64,000 nucleotides of DNA from Virgibacillus proomii (GTDB lineage Bacteria > Bacillota > Bacilli > Bacillales > Amphibacillaceae): the NCBI RefSeq assembly GCF_018916875.1, contig NZ_JAHLNO010000004.1, positions 62,001 to 126,000 of the forward strand, in the 5' to 3' direction. The translations under genes were made by a program, and so were the position numbers. The notes under the pieces are model-generated. The model was not told where the DNA came from and did not search any database. It was given only the letters and a program-made list of their open reading frames with translations. The number at the start of each line of letters is the position of its first letter. Within the stretch, counting starts at the first letter, position 1. Positions 1 through 8,558 of this stretch are shown one piece after another.

Positions 1-381
1 TCCTATTTATAGTGCGTGTTCAAAAAGGGGATAAAAAAAGGTTGAGGTTGGCTAAGGTCATGAACGCTCTTTTTGCAAGGGATGTCACTAGCACGTCCTG
101 TCCAGTCGAAATTCGAGGCGGTGCAGTTTCGAGTAGCAAGTGTAGGCATCTGTATACATGAGCAAAGAAGAAACAACCAATAATGGAAACTTATTCGTAT
201 CAAGTAAAGTGCGCAGACGATGCCTGGTTGAAATTTATACGTAGAACTTAAAAATTTAAACTGCCTTGACCTAAACGTAACGTGAAAATTTTATTCGTTC
301 TAACGTGTGAAGAAATTGGATGCGTCATTTTTACCGAACTTTTGAACATCCTCTTATAGGAATTTAGTTGGGAGGCATTTT
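1..381. other. Gene-less leader region before ezrA
   Basis: I see no credible gene here; short open frames lack ribosome binding sites. Bases 7-33 (a GTGCGTGTTCAAAAA motif) resemble 20933-20957, which suggests another low-copy intergenic repeat. The last part must hold the ezrA promoter, but I could not pick a convincing -35/-10 pair. Confidence 0.5.
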
Positions 382-2076
382 ATGGCATACATCATTGGCA
401 GTATACTTGTAGTTATTGCACTTATTATTACAGGACTTATTTTAAGAAAAAGAATATATGATGTTGTCGATCGATATGAAGCATGGAAAATGGATATTAT
501 CGGTCGAAACATTAATGCTGAGCTCTCCCGCATTAAAATACTTAACTTATCAGGGGAAACACAGGATAAGTTTGAAGCCTGGAAAGAACGTTGGGAACAT
601 ATTGTAACGAAAGAATTGACGGATATAGAAGAATATTTATTCGATGCAGAAGAGATGGCGGATCGCTATCGTTTTTCCAAGGCTAAAAAGACTTTAGCGG
701 AAGTAGAGAAAATACTACAGTCGGTAGAAGTAGCAATTGAAGAGATTTTAAAAGAAGTGGATGAGCTGCTTGAATCCGAAGAAAAGAGCAGAAAAGAGAT
801 TGAGCATGTAGAGCCTACTGTAAAAGAATTGCGAAAAAAATTATCGCAAACTCGCTATCAGTATGGAAAAGCGGAGAGCTACTTTGAAAAGAAACTTGAC
901 GAGCTTACGAAGCAGATAGCTTCTTACTATGAGTTAGTAGATGATGGTAATTATTTAGCAGCGAGAGAGCTTGTTGAGCAAATTCGTGTATCTTTGGATA
1001 CAGTGGAAGTAAGGCTGAATGAATTTCCACATTTATTTCGGATGTGTAAGCAGGAGTTACCTTCACAATTAGACGATCTTCTTACAGGCGTCAAAGAAAT
1101 GAAAAATGAAGGTTATCGAGTAGAGCATCTTGCTTTTGAAAAAGAAATTCGCAATTATCAACAAAAACTTTTACATATGGTTGAAAAAATGGAAAATGGC
1201 GATATGACAAATGCAGAAGTGATAATTGAAGAGATAGAAGGGCGCATGAAAGAAATGTATCAGCTCTTAGAAAAAGAAGCAATTGCTAAAAATTATGTAG
1301 ATACAAAGATGCCTACATATCAACAAACACTGGAAGAAATGACAGCTAGTTTCAGTAATACGAAAGAGGAAGTAGAGCAACTGCAAAAATCGTATTACTT
1401 TGAAGATAGTGACATGGAGAAGTATTTAACACTAGAGAAATCAATAGCAAAATTAAACTCACAAATGGAAGCTTTTGTATCAGAGGTGGAGCAGAAAAAA
1501 GTACCACATACCAAATTGCGCCTTGAAATTGAAGAGGGTTTTGTTGAAATTGAAAAACTTAAGGAAAAGCATGAAGAGTTTAAAAAACGCATTCATAATC
1601 TTCGTAAAGATGAATTAGAAGCAAAAGAAAAGTTAACGGAAATGCGCAATCAATTATATTATATCCAACGGAAGCTGAAAAAAAGCAATGTACCAGGAGT
1701 ACCAACATTTATTTGGAATTTGCTTGAAACGGCGAGTGAAAAAAATCATCGTGTAGTAAAAGCGTTAGAAAATCAACCGTTAGAGATGGCTGAAGTTCAG
1801 CAAGCATTAAATGATGCAAAGAATGCAGTTTCGTATTGTATGGAGCAGACAGATCTTATGCTTGAGCAAGCTTATTTAACCGAACAAGTCATTCAATATG
1901 CTAATCGGTATCGCAGTCAATATCCCCTTTTAGCTGAAAAACTGACCGAAGCTGAGCGGCTGTTTCGAAATTATGAATATGAGTTAGCCTTGGAGACAGC
2001 GGCTAAAGCGGTTGAAGAAGTAGAGCCTGGTGCATTAAAGCGGATTGAGGCGTATCAAGAGCCGATTGATAATTAA
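382..2076 (+). CDS. ezrA: Septation ring formation regulator EzrA
   Basis: EzrA is a membrane-anchored negative regulator of FtsZ ring assembly and a division-complex member in Firmicutes. The 564 residues match the family length (about 562 in B. subtilis). One N-terminal transmembrane helix (residues about 2-22) is followed by the motif RYEAWK and then by almost uninterrupted charged coiled-coil (spectrin-like) helices to the end. The start is set by GGGAGG eight bases upstream of ATG. It stands alone, with its own terminator and then nifZ, as in related genomes. Confidence 0.96.
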   Translation: MAYIIGSILVVIALIITGLILRKRIYDVVDRYEAWKMDIIGRNINAELSRIKILNLSGETQDKFEAWKERWEHIVTKELTDIEEYLFDAEEMADRYRFSKAKKTLAEVEKILQSVEVAIEEILKEVDELLESEEKSRKEIEHVEPTVKELRKKLSQTRYQYGKAESYFEKKLDELTKQIASYYELVDDGNYLAARELVEQIRVSLDTVEVRLNEFPHLFRMCKQELPSQLDDLLTGVKEMKNEGYRVEHLAFEKEIRNYQQKLLHMVEKMENGDMTNAEVIIEEIEGRMKEMYQLLEKEAIAKNYVDTKMPTYQQTLEEMTASFSNTKEEVEQLQKSYYFEDSDMEKYLTLEKSIAKLNSQMEAFVSEVEQKKVPHTKLRLEIEEGFVEIEKLKEKHEEFKKRIHNLRKDELEAKEKLTEMRNQLYYIQRKLKKSNVPGVPTFIWNLLETASEKNHRVVKALENQPLEMAEVQQALNDAKNAVSYCMEQTDLMLEQAYLTEQVIQYANRYRSQYPLLAEKLTEAERLFRNYEYELALETAAKAVEEVEPGALKRIEAYQEPIDN

Positions 2077-2089
2077 ATACCGAGAGAGG

Positions 2090-2122
2090 AAAAAGGATAT
2101 TCATTCGCTAATATCCTTTTTT
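2090..2122 (+). terminator. Terminator after ezrA
   Basis: Stem AAAAAGGATAT / ATATCCTTTTTT with a ten-base loop and a T-run, 14 bases after the ezrA stop. Confidence 0.85.
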
Positions 2123-2233
2123 CAACGTTATGAACGTAAAAATGTAATGTAGAAGTCGAGGAGTAACATCCTGAAAATTTATAGGTTCTAATGTTAAGGA
2201 CAATCAAGGCCTCTTGCCTTAGGTTATTTTAAT

Positions 2234-2326
2234 ACTATAGGGAAGTATAAAACTTTAAGGTTTATAGTATAAGAAAAACTATAGCTTTCGCCATAAAGAC
2301 TTGGCGACAAGCCAAGTTTTTCTAAT
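2234..2326 (+). repeat. Family C repeat, copy 1
   Basis: About 93 bp beginning ACTATAGGGAAGTATAAAAC and ending in the hairpin ACTTGGC-GACAA-GCCAAGT followed by TTTTTCT, which looks like an intrinsic terminator. Close copies lie at 19562-19654 and 28041-28130, and a broken one at 56025-56263. The rest of 2123-2462 holds nothing I can name beyond the nifZ ribosome binding site. Confidence 0.85.
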
Positions 2327-2465
2327 AAATAAAATTAGTGAGCTAAAGCTAAAGTTAATCCAGTATCTGAAAATATAATCGTTTTAAGATCGCACCTGAG
2401 AGAAACACCAATTCCGGATGCGATGCTGTACAGCGTGTAAGATATTATAAATAAGGAGTAAAATG

Positions 2466-3605
2466 ATGATTTATTTAGATAATAGTGCAACAACAAAACC
2501 GGATCCAGAAGTATTAAAGAGTTTTGAACAAGTTTCAACAGCGTATTTTGCAAATCCTTCCTCGATTCATTCCTTAGGGGGAGAATCAGAGAAATTATTG
2601 CATCAAGCGAAGAAACAGGCTGCGGAACTTTTACATGTAGACGCAAGTGAAATTGTATTTACTTCTGGAGGAACCGAAGGAAATAATTTAGCAATTAAAG
2701 GAATTGCGCTAGAACACCAAACCCGAGGAAAGCATATTATTACAACAATGGTTGAACATCCATCTGTATATGAAGCTTGCCAAAGCCTTGAAAAATTAGG
2801 GTTTGAAATTACGTATTTACCAGTCAATCAGGATGGTATTATAGCACTTGAAGATTTAAAAGCGGTGATTAGAGAAGATACTATTTTGATTACGCTTATG
2901 CATGTAAATAATGAGCTAGGTTCTATTCAGCCAATTGGTGAAATTGGAGAAATTGCCAAGAACTATCCGAAGCTATTCTTACACGTGGATAATGTGCAAG
3001 GATTAGGTAAAGTTTCATTACCATTAGCTGATAGTGGCATTGATCTCTGTACGATGTCTGGTCATAAGATTCATGGGCTAAAAGGAACAGGTATATTATA
3101 CGTCAAAAACCGGACTACGTTATTTCCGCTTTTTCACGGTGGAATGCAAGAGCAAATGATCCGGTCCGGTACCGAAAACTTGGCTGGTGCTGTATCAATG
3201 GTAAAAGCATTACGACTAATACAAGAAAAGAAACAACGAAGTGGAGATCATTTAAATCAATTGCAGCAATATCTTCGTAGAGAGTTAGGAAAAATTACAG
3301 ATGTTACAATTAATACACCTTTAGATGCTGCTCCACATATTATTAATTTTTCAGTTCCTGGGATCAAACCGGAAGTATTGATCCATATGCTTGGTGAAGC
3401 TGGAATATACATTTCTACAAAGTCAGCTTGCTCGTCCAAACGTACGGATGAAAGTAAGGTCCTTGCAGCCTGCGGTTTTCCGAAAACTAGAACTACTTCG
3501 GCATTACGAGTAAGTATGACATACACGAATACAATGCAAGAATTAGAGCAATTTATAAAGACGTTGAAAAAAAGCATTTGTCAATTAAAAGAAGTAATGG
3601 GGTAG
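2466..3605 (+). CDS. nifZ: Cysteine desulfurase (NifS/NifZ type) for tRNA thiolation
   Basis: PLP-dependent enzyme that takes sulfur from cysteine and holds it as a persulfide. Visible motifs are the PLP lysine in SGHKIHG (K201), an early TSGGTEGNN loop, HVDNVQ for the cofactor ring, and the mobile-loop cysteine in STKSACSSK (C322). Two ATGs are adjacent at 2463 and 2466; the second lies seven bases after AAGGAG and is preferred. It touches thiI directly downstream. In B. subtilis the NifZ-ThiI pair is dedicated to 4-thiouridine in tRNA, and I infer the same role from the pairing. Confidence 0.93.
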   Translation: MIYLDNSATTKPDPEVLKSFEQVSTAYFANPSSIHSLGGESEKLLHQAKKQAAELLHVDASEIVFTSGGTEGNNLAIKGIALEHQTRGKHIITTMVEHPSVYEACQSLEKLGFEITYLPVNQDGIIALEDLKAVIREDTILITLMHVNNELGSIQPIGEIGEIAKNYPKLFLHVDNVQGLGKVSLPLADSGIDLCTMSGHKIHGLKGTGILYVKNRTTLFPLFHGGMQEQMIRSGTENLAGAVSMVKALRLIQEKKQRSGDHLNQLQQYLRRELGKITDVTINTPLDAAPHIINFSVPGIKPEVLIHMLGEAGIYISTKSACSSKRTDESKVLAACGFPKTRTTSALRVSMTYTNTMQELEQFIKTLKKSICQLKEVMG

Positions 3606-3611
3606 ATGTAC

Positions 3612-4811
3612 ATGCAATATGATCATATATTAATACGTTATGGTGAGATGGCTTTAAAAGGAAAAAATATTAAATCGTTTATCATTCGTTTACAGGAAAA
3701 TCTACAGAGTAAGCTTCATGATTTTCCAAATGTAAAAGTAAAGCGTACACAAGGAAGAATGTTCATTCTATTGAATGGTCATGATCCGGAACCAATTATT
3801 GAGAAATGTAAGCATGTTTTCGGTATCCAAAGTTTAAGTTTAGCGATAAAAGAGAAAAATGATGTCGAGAAGATTAAGCAAGCAGCACTTTATGCGTTAC
3901 AGCAAAATACGCAAGCAAAAACGTTTAAAGTTACCGTGAAACGAATTAATAAAGAATTTCCCATCCGTTCACAGCAATTTAATCATGTAGTAGGCAGCCA
4001 TTTATTAACAAATACGACCGGCATTACTGTGGATGTGCATCAGCCTGATGTTGAAATTAGGATTGAAATACGGCAGGAAGCGACGTATATAACTTCTAGT
4101 GTGATTCAGGGACTTGGAGGATTACCAGTTGGTACGTCCGGAAAAACATTATTATTGTTATCTGGAGGAATTGATAGTCCGGTAGCAGGATATCTTGCAA
4201 TGAAGCGTGGAGTTCAATTAGAGGCAATTCATTTTCATTCTCCGCCATTTACCAGTGAGCGTGCCAAGCAAAAGGTTCTTGATTTAGCAAAGCAATTAAC
4301 AAGGTATGGAAAATCTATTTATGTGCATATCGTTCCATTTACGAAGCTGCAACAAGAAATATTTCGAACAATTCCAGATGGATATGCGATGACAATCATG
4401 CGCCGTATGATGATGCGAATAAGCGAAAAAGTATGTGAACAGCAATCGATTTTATCATTAACAACTGGAGAAAACCTTGGGCAAGTTGCGAGTCAAACGA
4501 TGGAAAGCATGAATACCATTAACGAGGTAACGAATTATCCAATTATTCGTCCATTAATTACGATGGATAAGACAGAAATTATCGATTTGGCACAGGAGAT
4601 TGGTACATATGAAACTTCTATTCTTCCTTATGAAGATTGTTGCACTATATTTGTACCAAAATCTCCAAAAACCAAACCCAAAAGAGAAAAAGCCAATTTT
4701 TATGAAGCAAAAAATAATTTTTCGAAGCTGATGGAAGAAGCACTTTCCGGTATTGAAACGATCAAGGTGACAGCAAAAGAAAAGCAAACGCCATACGACG
4801 GCCTTTTCTAA
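3612..4811 (+). CDS. thiI: tRNA 4-thiouridine synthase ThiI
   Basis: ATP-dependent sulfurtransferase that modifies uridine 8 of tRNA, using persulfide from the upstream desulfurase. The order is an N-terminal ferredoxin-like region, a THUMP domain (about 60-165) and a PP-loop AANH domain with SGGIDSPVAGY (184-194). The protein is 399 residues and ends without a rhodanese domain, as usual for the short Bacillus form. An ATG at 3606 directly abuts the nifZ stop, but GGGG at 3599-3602 is better spaced for the ATG at 3612, which also matches the family N-terminus (MxYDHILIRYGEM). Confidence 0.95.
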   Translation: MQYDHILIRYGEMALKGKNIKSFIIRLQENLQSKLHDFPNVKVKRTQGRMFILLNGHDPEPIIEKCKHVFGIQSLSLAIKEKNDVEKIKQAALYALQQNTQAKTFKVTVKRINKEFPIRSQQFNHVVGSHLLTNTTGITVDVHQPDVEIRIEIRQEATYITSSVIQGLGGLPVGTSGKTLLLLSGGIDSPVAGYLAMKRGVQLEAIHFHSPPFTSERAKQKVLDLAKQLTRYGKSIYVHIVPFTKLQQEIFRTIPDGYAMTIMRRMMMRISEKVCEQQSILSLTTGENLGQVASQTMESMNTINEVTNYPIIRPLITMDKTEIIDLAQEIGTYETSILPYEDCCTIFVPKSPKTKPKREKANFYEAKNNFSKLMEEALSGIETIKVTAKEKQTPYDGLF

Positions 4812-5011
4812 TTGACAATTAACGCATTTAAAAGGTTTAATGATTGTAATTGTAATATGGTAATCTCAATTTATATATATAATAGTTATATTTTTAGTGG
4901 TTGAAGCAATGGTTGTGTTTTGACCTTCTTCCTATTTTTTTAACCTGCTTTTTTGATTAGAATTTAAGGAGGAGAGAAGCCAGATTTAACAGTAACTACC
5001 AATAGAAAACA

Positions 5012-5042
5012 TGAATGGATTGCTTCCTTCGTACACAATCTA
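5012..5042 (+). promoter_or_regulatory. Candidate sigma-G promoter of the ssp gene
   Basis: TGAATG, an 18-base spacer and CAATCTA, 25 bases before the ssp start codon. This fits the forespore sigma-G pattern (TGAATR / CATNHTA) with one -10 mismatch. The assignment is inferred from the gene product and the motif. Confidence 0.4.
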
Positions 5043-5066
5043 TAAGTACCAAGGAGGTGATTTATT

Positions 5067-5270
5067 ATGGCAAATAACAATTCAAATCAATTATTAGTTC
5101 CTGGTGTTCAACAAGCTTTAGATCAAATGAAATATGAAATCGCACAAGAATTCGGGGTTCAATTAGGTGCAGAGACAACTTCTCGTGCTAACGGTTCTGT
5201 TGGTGGTGAAATTACAAAGCGTCTTGTGCAAATGGCTGAGCAACAATTTGGCGGTCAAAGTTTTCAATAA
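5067..5270 (+). CDS. Alpha/beta-type small acid-soluble spore protein
   Basis: DNA-binding protein that coats and protects spore DNA and is degraded at germination. It has 67 residues with both family signatures: [10 protein letters not shown], which contains the GPR protease cleavage region, and the C-terminal [18 protein letters not shown]-contact helix. A full AAGGAGGTGA ribosome binding site precedes ATG. It lies between thiI and the NAD kinase gene as sspA does in B. subtilis; I cannot tell which paralogue name applies. Confidence 0.95.
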   Translation: MANNNSNQLLVPGVQQALDQMKYEIAQEFGVQLGAETTSRANGSVGGEITKRLVQMAEQQFGGQSFQ

Positions 5271-5290
5271 TAAAATAAGAAGATGGTATG

Positions 5291-5319
5291 AAGGACTATC
5301 CAGCCGGGTAGTCCTTTTC
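5291..5319 (+). terminator. Terminator after ssp gene
   Basis: Stem AAGGACTA / TAGTCCTT with a GC-rich loop and a short T-run. Confidence 0.85.
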
Positions 5320-5335
5320 GTATAATTTTACATGC

Positions 5336-5667
5336 GTTTATTTTTTCCGGATCTAAGCTGGCATAAGACTGCAATTTTAAGAGTTATAAAAGTAAGAAGA
5401 GGTAGGAAATAACGCCACTTAAATGTCCGAATTGTACAGATCAACAGGAGAAGTAAGCCTTCTTGAATAAGCTTCGCACGCAGAAAAAGTGTACTTCTTT
5501 TTCAAGGACAAGGAAAGCTTCGTAAGCGGTACACCGCACGCAGAAAAAGCGCTTTTCTTTTTCAAGGACAAGAAAAAGCTTTAGACATTGCTCGCATTTT
5601 CAAGGATTGCGACCGTAAGTCTTGTTCTATCCTTTCGTGGAGAAACTTAGAATAAAGTTTACTTTAT
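5336..5667 (+). repeat. Mosaic A element (degenerate head, two B modules, tail)
   Basis: A decayed family A head (5336-5450) is followed by two B modules with the core GCACGCAGAAAAAG at about 5476-5510 and 5535-5570, then an A tail ending ACTTTAT at 5667. The tail runs into the 3' end of the minus-strand NAD kinase gene and supplies its stop codon. No gene lies in 5320-5663. Confidence 0.75.
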
Positions 5668-6464
5668 AAAAAGGTGCGCTTTACTCGATCCCAAAATGAA
5701 TTATTTTTTAATTTTACGGTTTTAATCACTTTATCACTCAATGTAACCGTAACGTCTTGAATGTTTCGGATAGAGTATGCTTCATTATCTAGACCAATAA
5801 TTGGGTAATCGTTTCCATCCTGTCTGACAGATAAGCGCAAATTGCGGTCCTTATGAAGAATAAAGGAGGATCCCAATGTACGATACCTGTTATTATTAAT
5901 AGAAGCTAATTCTGATACTTGAAAACAAGGGATGAGCGGATCAACGACAGCGCCATTCGTTGATTTATTATAACCCGTACTTCCAGTAGGTGTCGCAACA
6001 ATTAACCCATCACCACGAAATGTTTCAAAATGGTTATCGTCAATAAATACGTCTATAACGATAGATTTAATAATTGCTGAACGAAGGCTAATTTCATTAA
6101 GACAGTAAAAATCTGTTCCTCCATCAAGATTTGTATGAATAACAGGAAAACGCCGAACTTCTAACTTCTCATGTTGCATCGTATGAAGCATTTCCCCAAA
6201 GTTATCCATGTTAAAATCACAATATAAACCAGCTTCTCCAAAGCGATTAATTCCCATATAGAGACAATCTTGACGAAAGTCTGTTTTTCTTACCGCTTGC
6301 AGAAATGCACCATCTCCACCAATACTAACAATAATATTGGCTGATTTACTATCTTCTACAACATTAAAACCATTAGAAATGGCTAAATCTTCAAGTGCGG
6401 CTAATTTGTCTTCAATTCCTTGATTATTTAAGTAATAAAAGTAAATATTGTTTCGTGCTGTCAT
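5664..6464 (-). CDS. ppnK: NAD kinase (PpnK/NadK2 type)
   Basis: Phosphorylates NAD to NADP. The 266 residues carry the diagnostic GGDG (49-52), the NE pair (123-124) and TPTGSTGY (158-165), and the sequence resembles the second B. subtilis NAD kinase, YtdI. An ATG at 6473 directly abuts AGGAGGA and is too close; the ATG at 6464, nine bases downstream of it, gives the family N-terminus. Its last leucine and stop codon fall in the tail of the neighbouring repeat. It is convergent with ssp. Confidence 0.94.
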   Translation of the reverse strand: MTARNNIYFYYLNNQGIEDKLAALEDLAISNGFNVVEDSKSANIIVSIGGDGAFLQAVRKTDFRQDCLYMGINRFGEAGLYCDFNMDNFGEMLHTMQHEKLEVRRFPVIHTNLDGGTDFYCLNEISLRSAIIKSIVIDVFIDDNHFETFRGDGLIVATPTGSTGYNKSTNGAVVDPLIPCFQVSELASINNNRYRTLGSSFILHKDRNLRLSVRQDGNDYPIIGLDNEAYSIRNIQDVTVTLSDKVIKTVKLKNNSFWDRVKRTFL

Positions 6465-6751
6465 CGTTTTCATTCCTCCTATGAGTTTTTTCTATGTTAA
6501 GATGCATATCAAAAAAGTAGAAAACAGAGTTTCACCTTATTCTACCATGTTTCCGTGATTTGTTAAAAAAATGAACCAAACTTAAAAATGTGGTGCAACT
6601 GGTTAAGTTGGCAACGTCCTTTGTTGCAATGAAGACTCTGGTACGTCCTGAATACATAAGGGCTGACACCGTTTAGCTAATTAAAATTTTAAACGATGGA
6701 TTAGAATAGGATATTTGTGGAAAAATAACGTAAAGTTGAGGTGATCATCAT

Positions 6752-7312
6752 ATGTTGCTACTTTTAATTTTAATTGGGTTGATATGTGTTTTATTTATTC
6801 TTCTAATAAGTAAATTAACTATTTGTATTCATATAAATCATCAAATGCATGATACTGAACTATCTATTCAAATCTATTGGTTTGGCTTACAAATTGTTAA
6901 ACGTATTTACAGATTAAATGATGCTTCTTTAACTGCTGACTACAACTATTTTCAAAATATTTCCGAACAGCTTAAACAAGTTTTCAAAATGATGAAACAA
7001 GGAGAACAGTTATTATCCATTGTCCTTCGCCAATTTGTAATTCGCCGCTTGGATTGGCATACAAAAGGCGGAACAGGTGATGCAGCTTTAACAGGTATGA
7101 TTGCTGGGGGAGTTTGGAGTTTAAAGGGAATGATTACTGGTTGGATGATACAAAAAAGTAAACGAAGCTGTTTGCCAGATTTACAAGTAATTCCGTTATT
7201 TCAACACAAGGGTGTGGAAATGTTTTTTTCTTGCATGGTTTCCACACGATTTGCACAAGCTATACATATCATTTTGCAACTAACAAAGAGAGTTGGAAAA
7301 AACAAACCATAA
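6752..7312 (+). CDS. ytfI: DUF2953 membrane-associated protein YtfI
   Basis: A 186-residue protein of unknown biochemistry. A strong N-terminal membrane helix (about 2-20) is followed by a basic soluble part containing WFGLQIVKRIY and a TGDAALTGM loop typical of the YtfI/DUF2953 family. The GAGGTGATC ribosome binding site supports the start. It lies 18 bases before ytfJ and is probably co-transcribed with it. In B. subtilis this pair belongs to the sporulation set; that is family knowledge, not visible here. Confidence 0.82.
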   Translation: MLLLLILIGLICVLFILLISKLTICIHINHQMHDTELSIQIYWFGLQIVKRIYRLNDASLTADYNYFQNISEQLKQVFKMMKQGEQLLSIVLRQFVIRRLDWHTKGGTGDAALTGMIAGGVWSLKGMITGWMIQKSKRSCLPDLQVIPLFQHKGVEMFFSCMVSTRFAQAIHIILQLTKRVGKNKP

Positions 7313-7330
7313 TATGAGGAGTGAACACTC

Positions 7331-7783
7331 GTGGAAGAGCATCCAATTCAAGGATTAATGACAACAGCAATGGAAAATTTAAAAGAAATGGTGGAAGTAA
7401 ATACAATTATTGGTGATCCTGTACAGTCTCCTGAAGGAAGTATCATTATTCCGGTATCCAAAGTTGGGTTTGGATTTGCTGCAGGTGGAAGTGAATTTAA
7501 TGCAACGAATGACTCTTCCTCATCCGATAATGAGGCAACTTTACCTTTTGGTGGGGGTAGTGGGGGAGGGGTGTCTATTACGCCAGTAGCATTTTTAATT
7601 GTCAGTGATCAAGGAATAAAAATGGTGCACCTCGACCAACAAACCCATATTTATGAAAAAATGCTTGATTTTGCGCCACAAGTTGTAGAAAAGGTACAGG
7701 AAATAATGAAAGACGGCGAAAAGGTTCACTCAAGCAAACAAGAAGCAAAACAAAAGCAAGCTCCAACTCAATATGATGTTTAA
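7331..7783 (+). CDS. ytfJ: Sporulation protein YtfJ (GerW family)
   Basis: A 150-residue YtfJ-family spore protein. It shows the family core (HPIQGLMTTAMENLKEMV, then TIIGDPVQSPEG), a serine/aspartate-rich insert, a glycine-rich stretch (GGGSGGGVSITPVAF) and a charged tail. The start is GTG behind GAGGAGTG. It follows ytfI closely. GerW-type proteins are needed for normal germination in some species; the biochemical role is unknown. Confidence 0.9.
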   Translation: MEEHPIQGLMTTAMENLKEMVEVNTIIGDPVQSPEGSIIIPVSKVGFGFAAGGSEFNATNDSSSSDNEATLPFGGGSGGGVSITPVAFLIVSDQGIKMVHLDQQTHIYEKMLDFAPQVVEKVQEIMKDGEKVHSSKQEAKQKQAPTQYDV

Positions 7784-7923
7784 ATACTTTATAGCAAAAT
7801 TGTTTGAAAATGAAAACGTTTGTAATTTTGTTCACAAATTATTGCGCGTAAAATAGTGGACATGTATCCATATTCAATTCATAATAATAGGGGAATACAA
7901 TTATTTAGGAAGGAATGATCTAT

Positions 7924-8424
7924 ATGGTAAATGTAACATTCCAACAAGAACCTGTCACCCTAGTAGGTAATGAAGTAAAAGTAGGTGATAAAGCACCTGA
8001 GTTTCGAGTGTTATCAAACGATCTACAAGAAGTGTCACTGGATGATTATAAGGGGAAGGTTAAGTTGATGAGTGTTGTTCCTTCCATTGATACAGGAGTA
8101 TGTGCTGACCAGACAAAACGCTTTAATGAAGCGGCAGAGGCAATTGGTAATGTACAAGTTTTAACAATAAGCATGGATTTACCATTTGCACAAAAGCGTT
8201 GGGTAACACAGCATCATATTAATAAACTGGAAATATTATCGGATCACCGAGATGCGCAGTTCGGACAAAATTATGGAGTGCTCATTCAAGAATTGCGATT
8301 ATTGGCGAGAGCAATTTTTGTTGTGGATAGTAATGACAAGGTCACATATGTAGAATATGTAAGTGAAGTTAGTAACCATCCGGATTACGATGCTGCTCTG
8401 GAAGCTGCCAGACAAGCAAATTAA
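7924..8424 (+). CDS. tpx: Thiol peroxidase Tpx lacking the resolving cysteine
   Basis: Peroxiredoxin that reduces hydroperoxides. It has 166 residues with the thioredoxin fold and the peroxidatic cysteine in PSIDTGVC (C60). The second cysteine that normally resolves the sulfenic acid (in the family motif PFAQxRWC) is valine here (V94, in PFAQKRWV), and C60 is the only cysteine in the protein. Other family residues (ADQT, LSDHR, RLLARAIFV) are kept. An ATG at 7915 lies inside the ribosome binding site, so 7924 is the start. I infer a working 1-Cys enzyme that needs an outside thiol. Confidence 0.94.
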   Translation: MVNVTFQQEPVTLVGNEVKVGDKAPEFRVLSNDLQEVSLDDYKGKVKLMSVVPSIDTGVCADQTKRFNEAAEAIGNVQVLTISMDLPFAQKRWVTQHHINKLEILSDHRDAQFGQNYGVLIQELRLLARAIFVVDSNDKVTYVEYVSEVSNHPDYDAALEAARQAN

Positions 8425-8431
8425 CGAGAAT

Positions 8432-8464
8432 GAAATCTCTCTCATTCGGTGAGGGGGATTTTTG
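8432..8464 (+). terminator. Terminator after tpx
   Basis: Stem AAATCTCTCTCA / TGAGGGGGATTT with loop TTCGG and T-run. Confidence 0.8.
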
Positions 8465-8558
8465 CTGTCCAGTCGGAATACAGCAATCCGTTGTATAAAC
8501 TGCACGCTTTTGGTACAATAGATTGCGCTTTGAATCGACCGAATGGAGGGTTCACTAG

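Noticed and set aside
1-35. Repeat similar to 20933-20957 (GTGTTCAAAAA)
   Set aside because: Only about 20 bases are shared; too short to define a family from this window alone.
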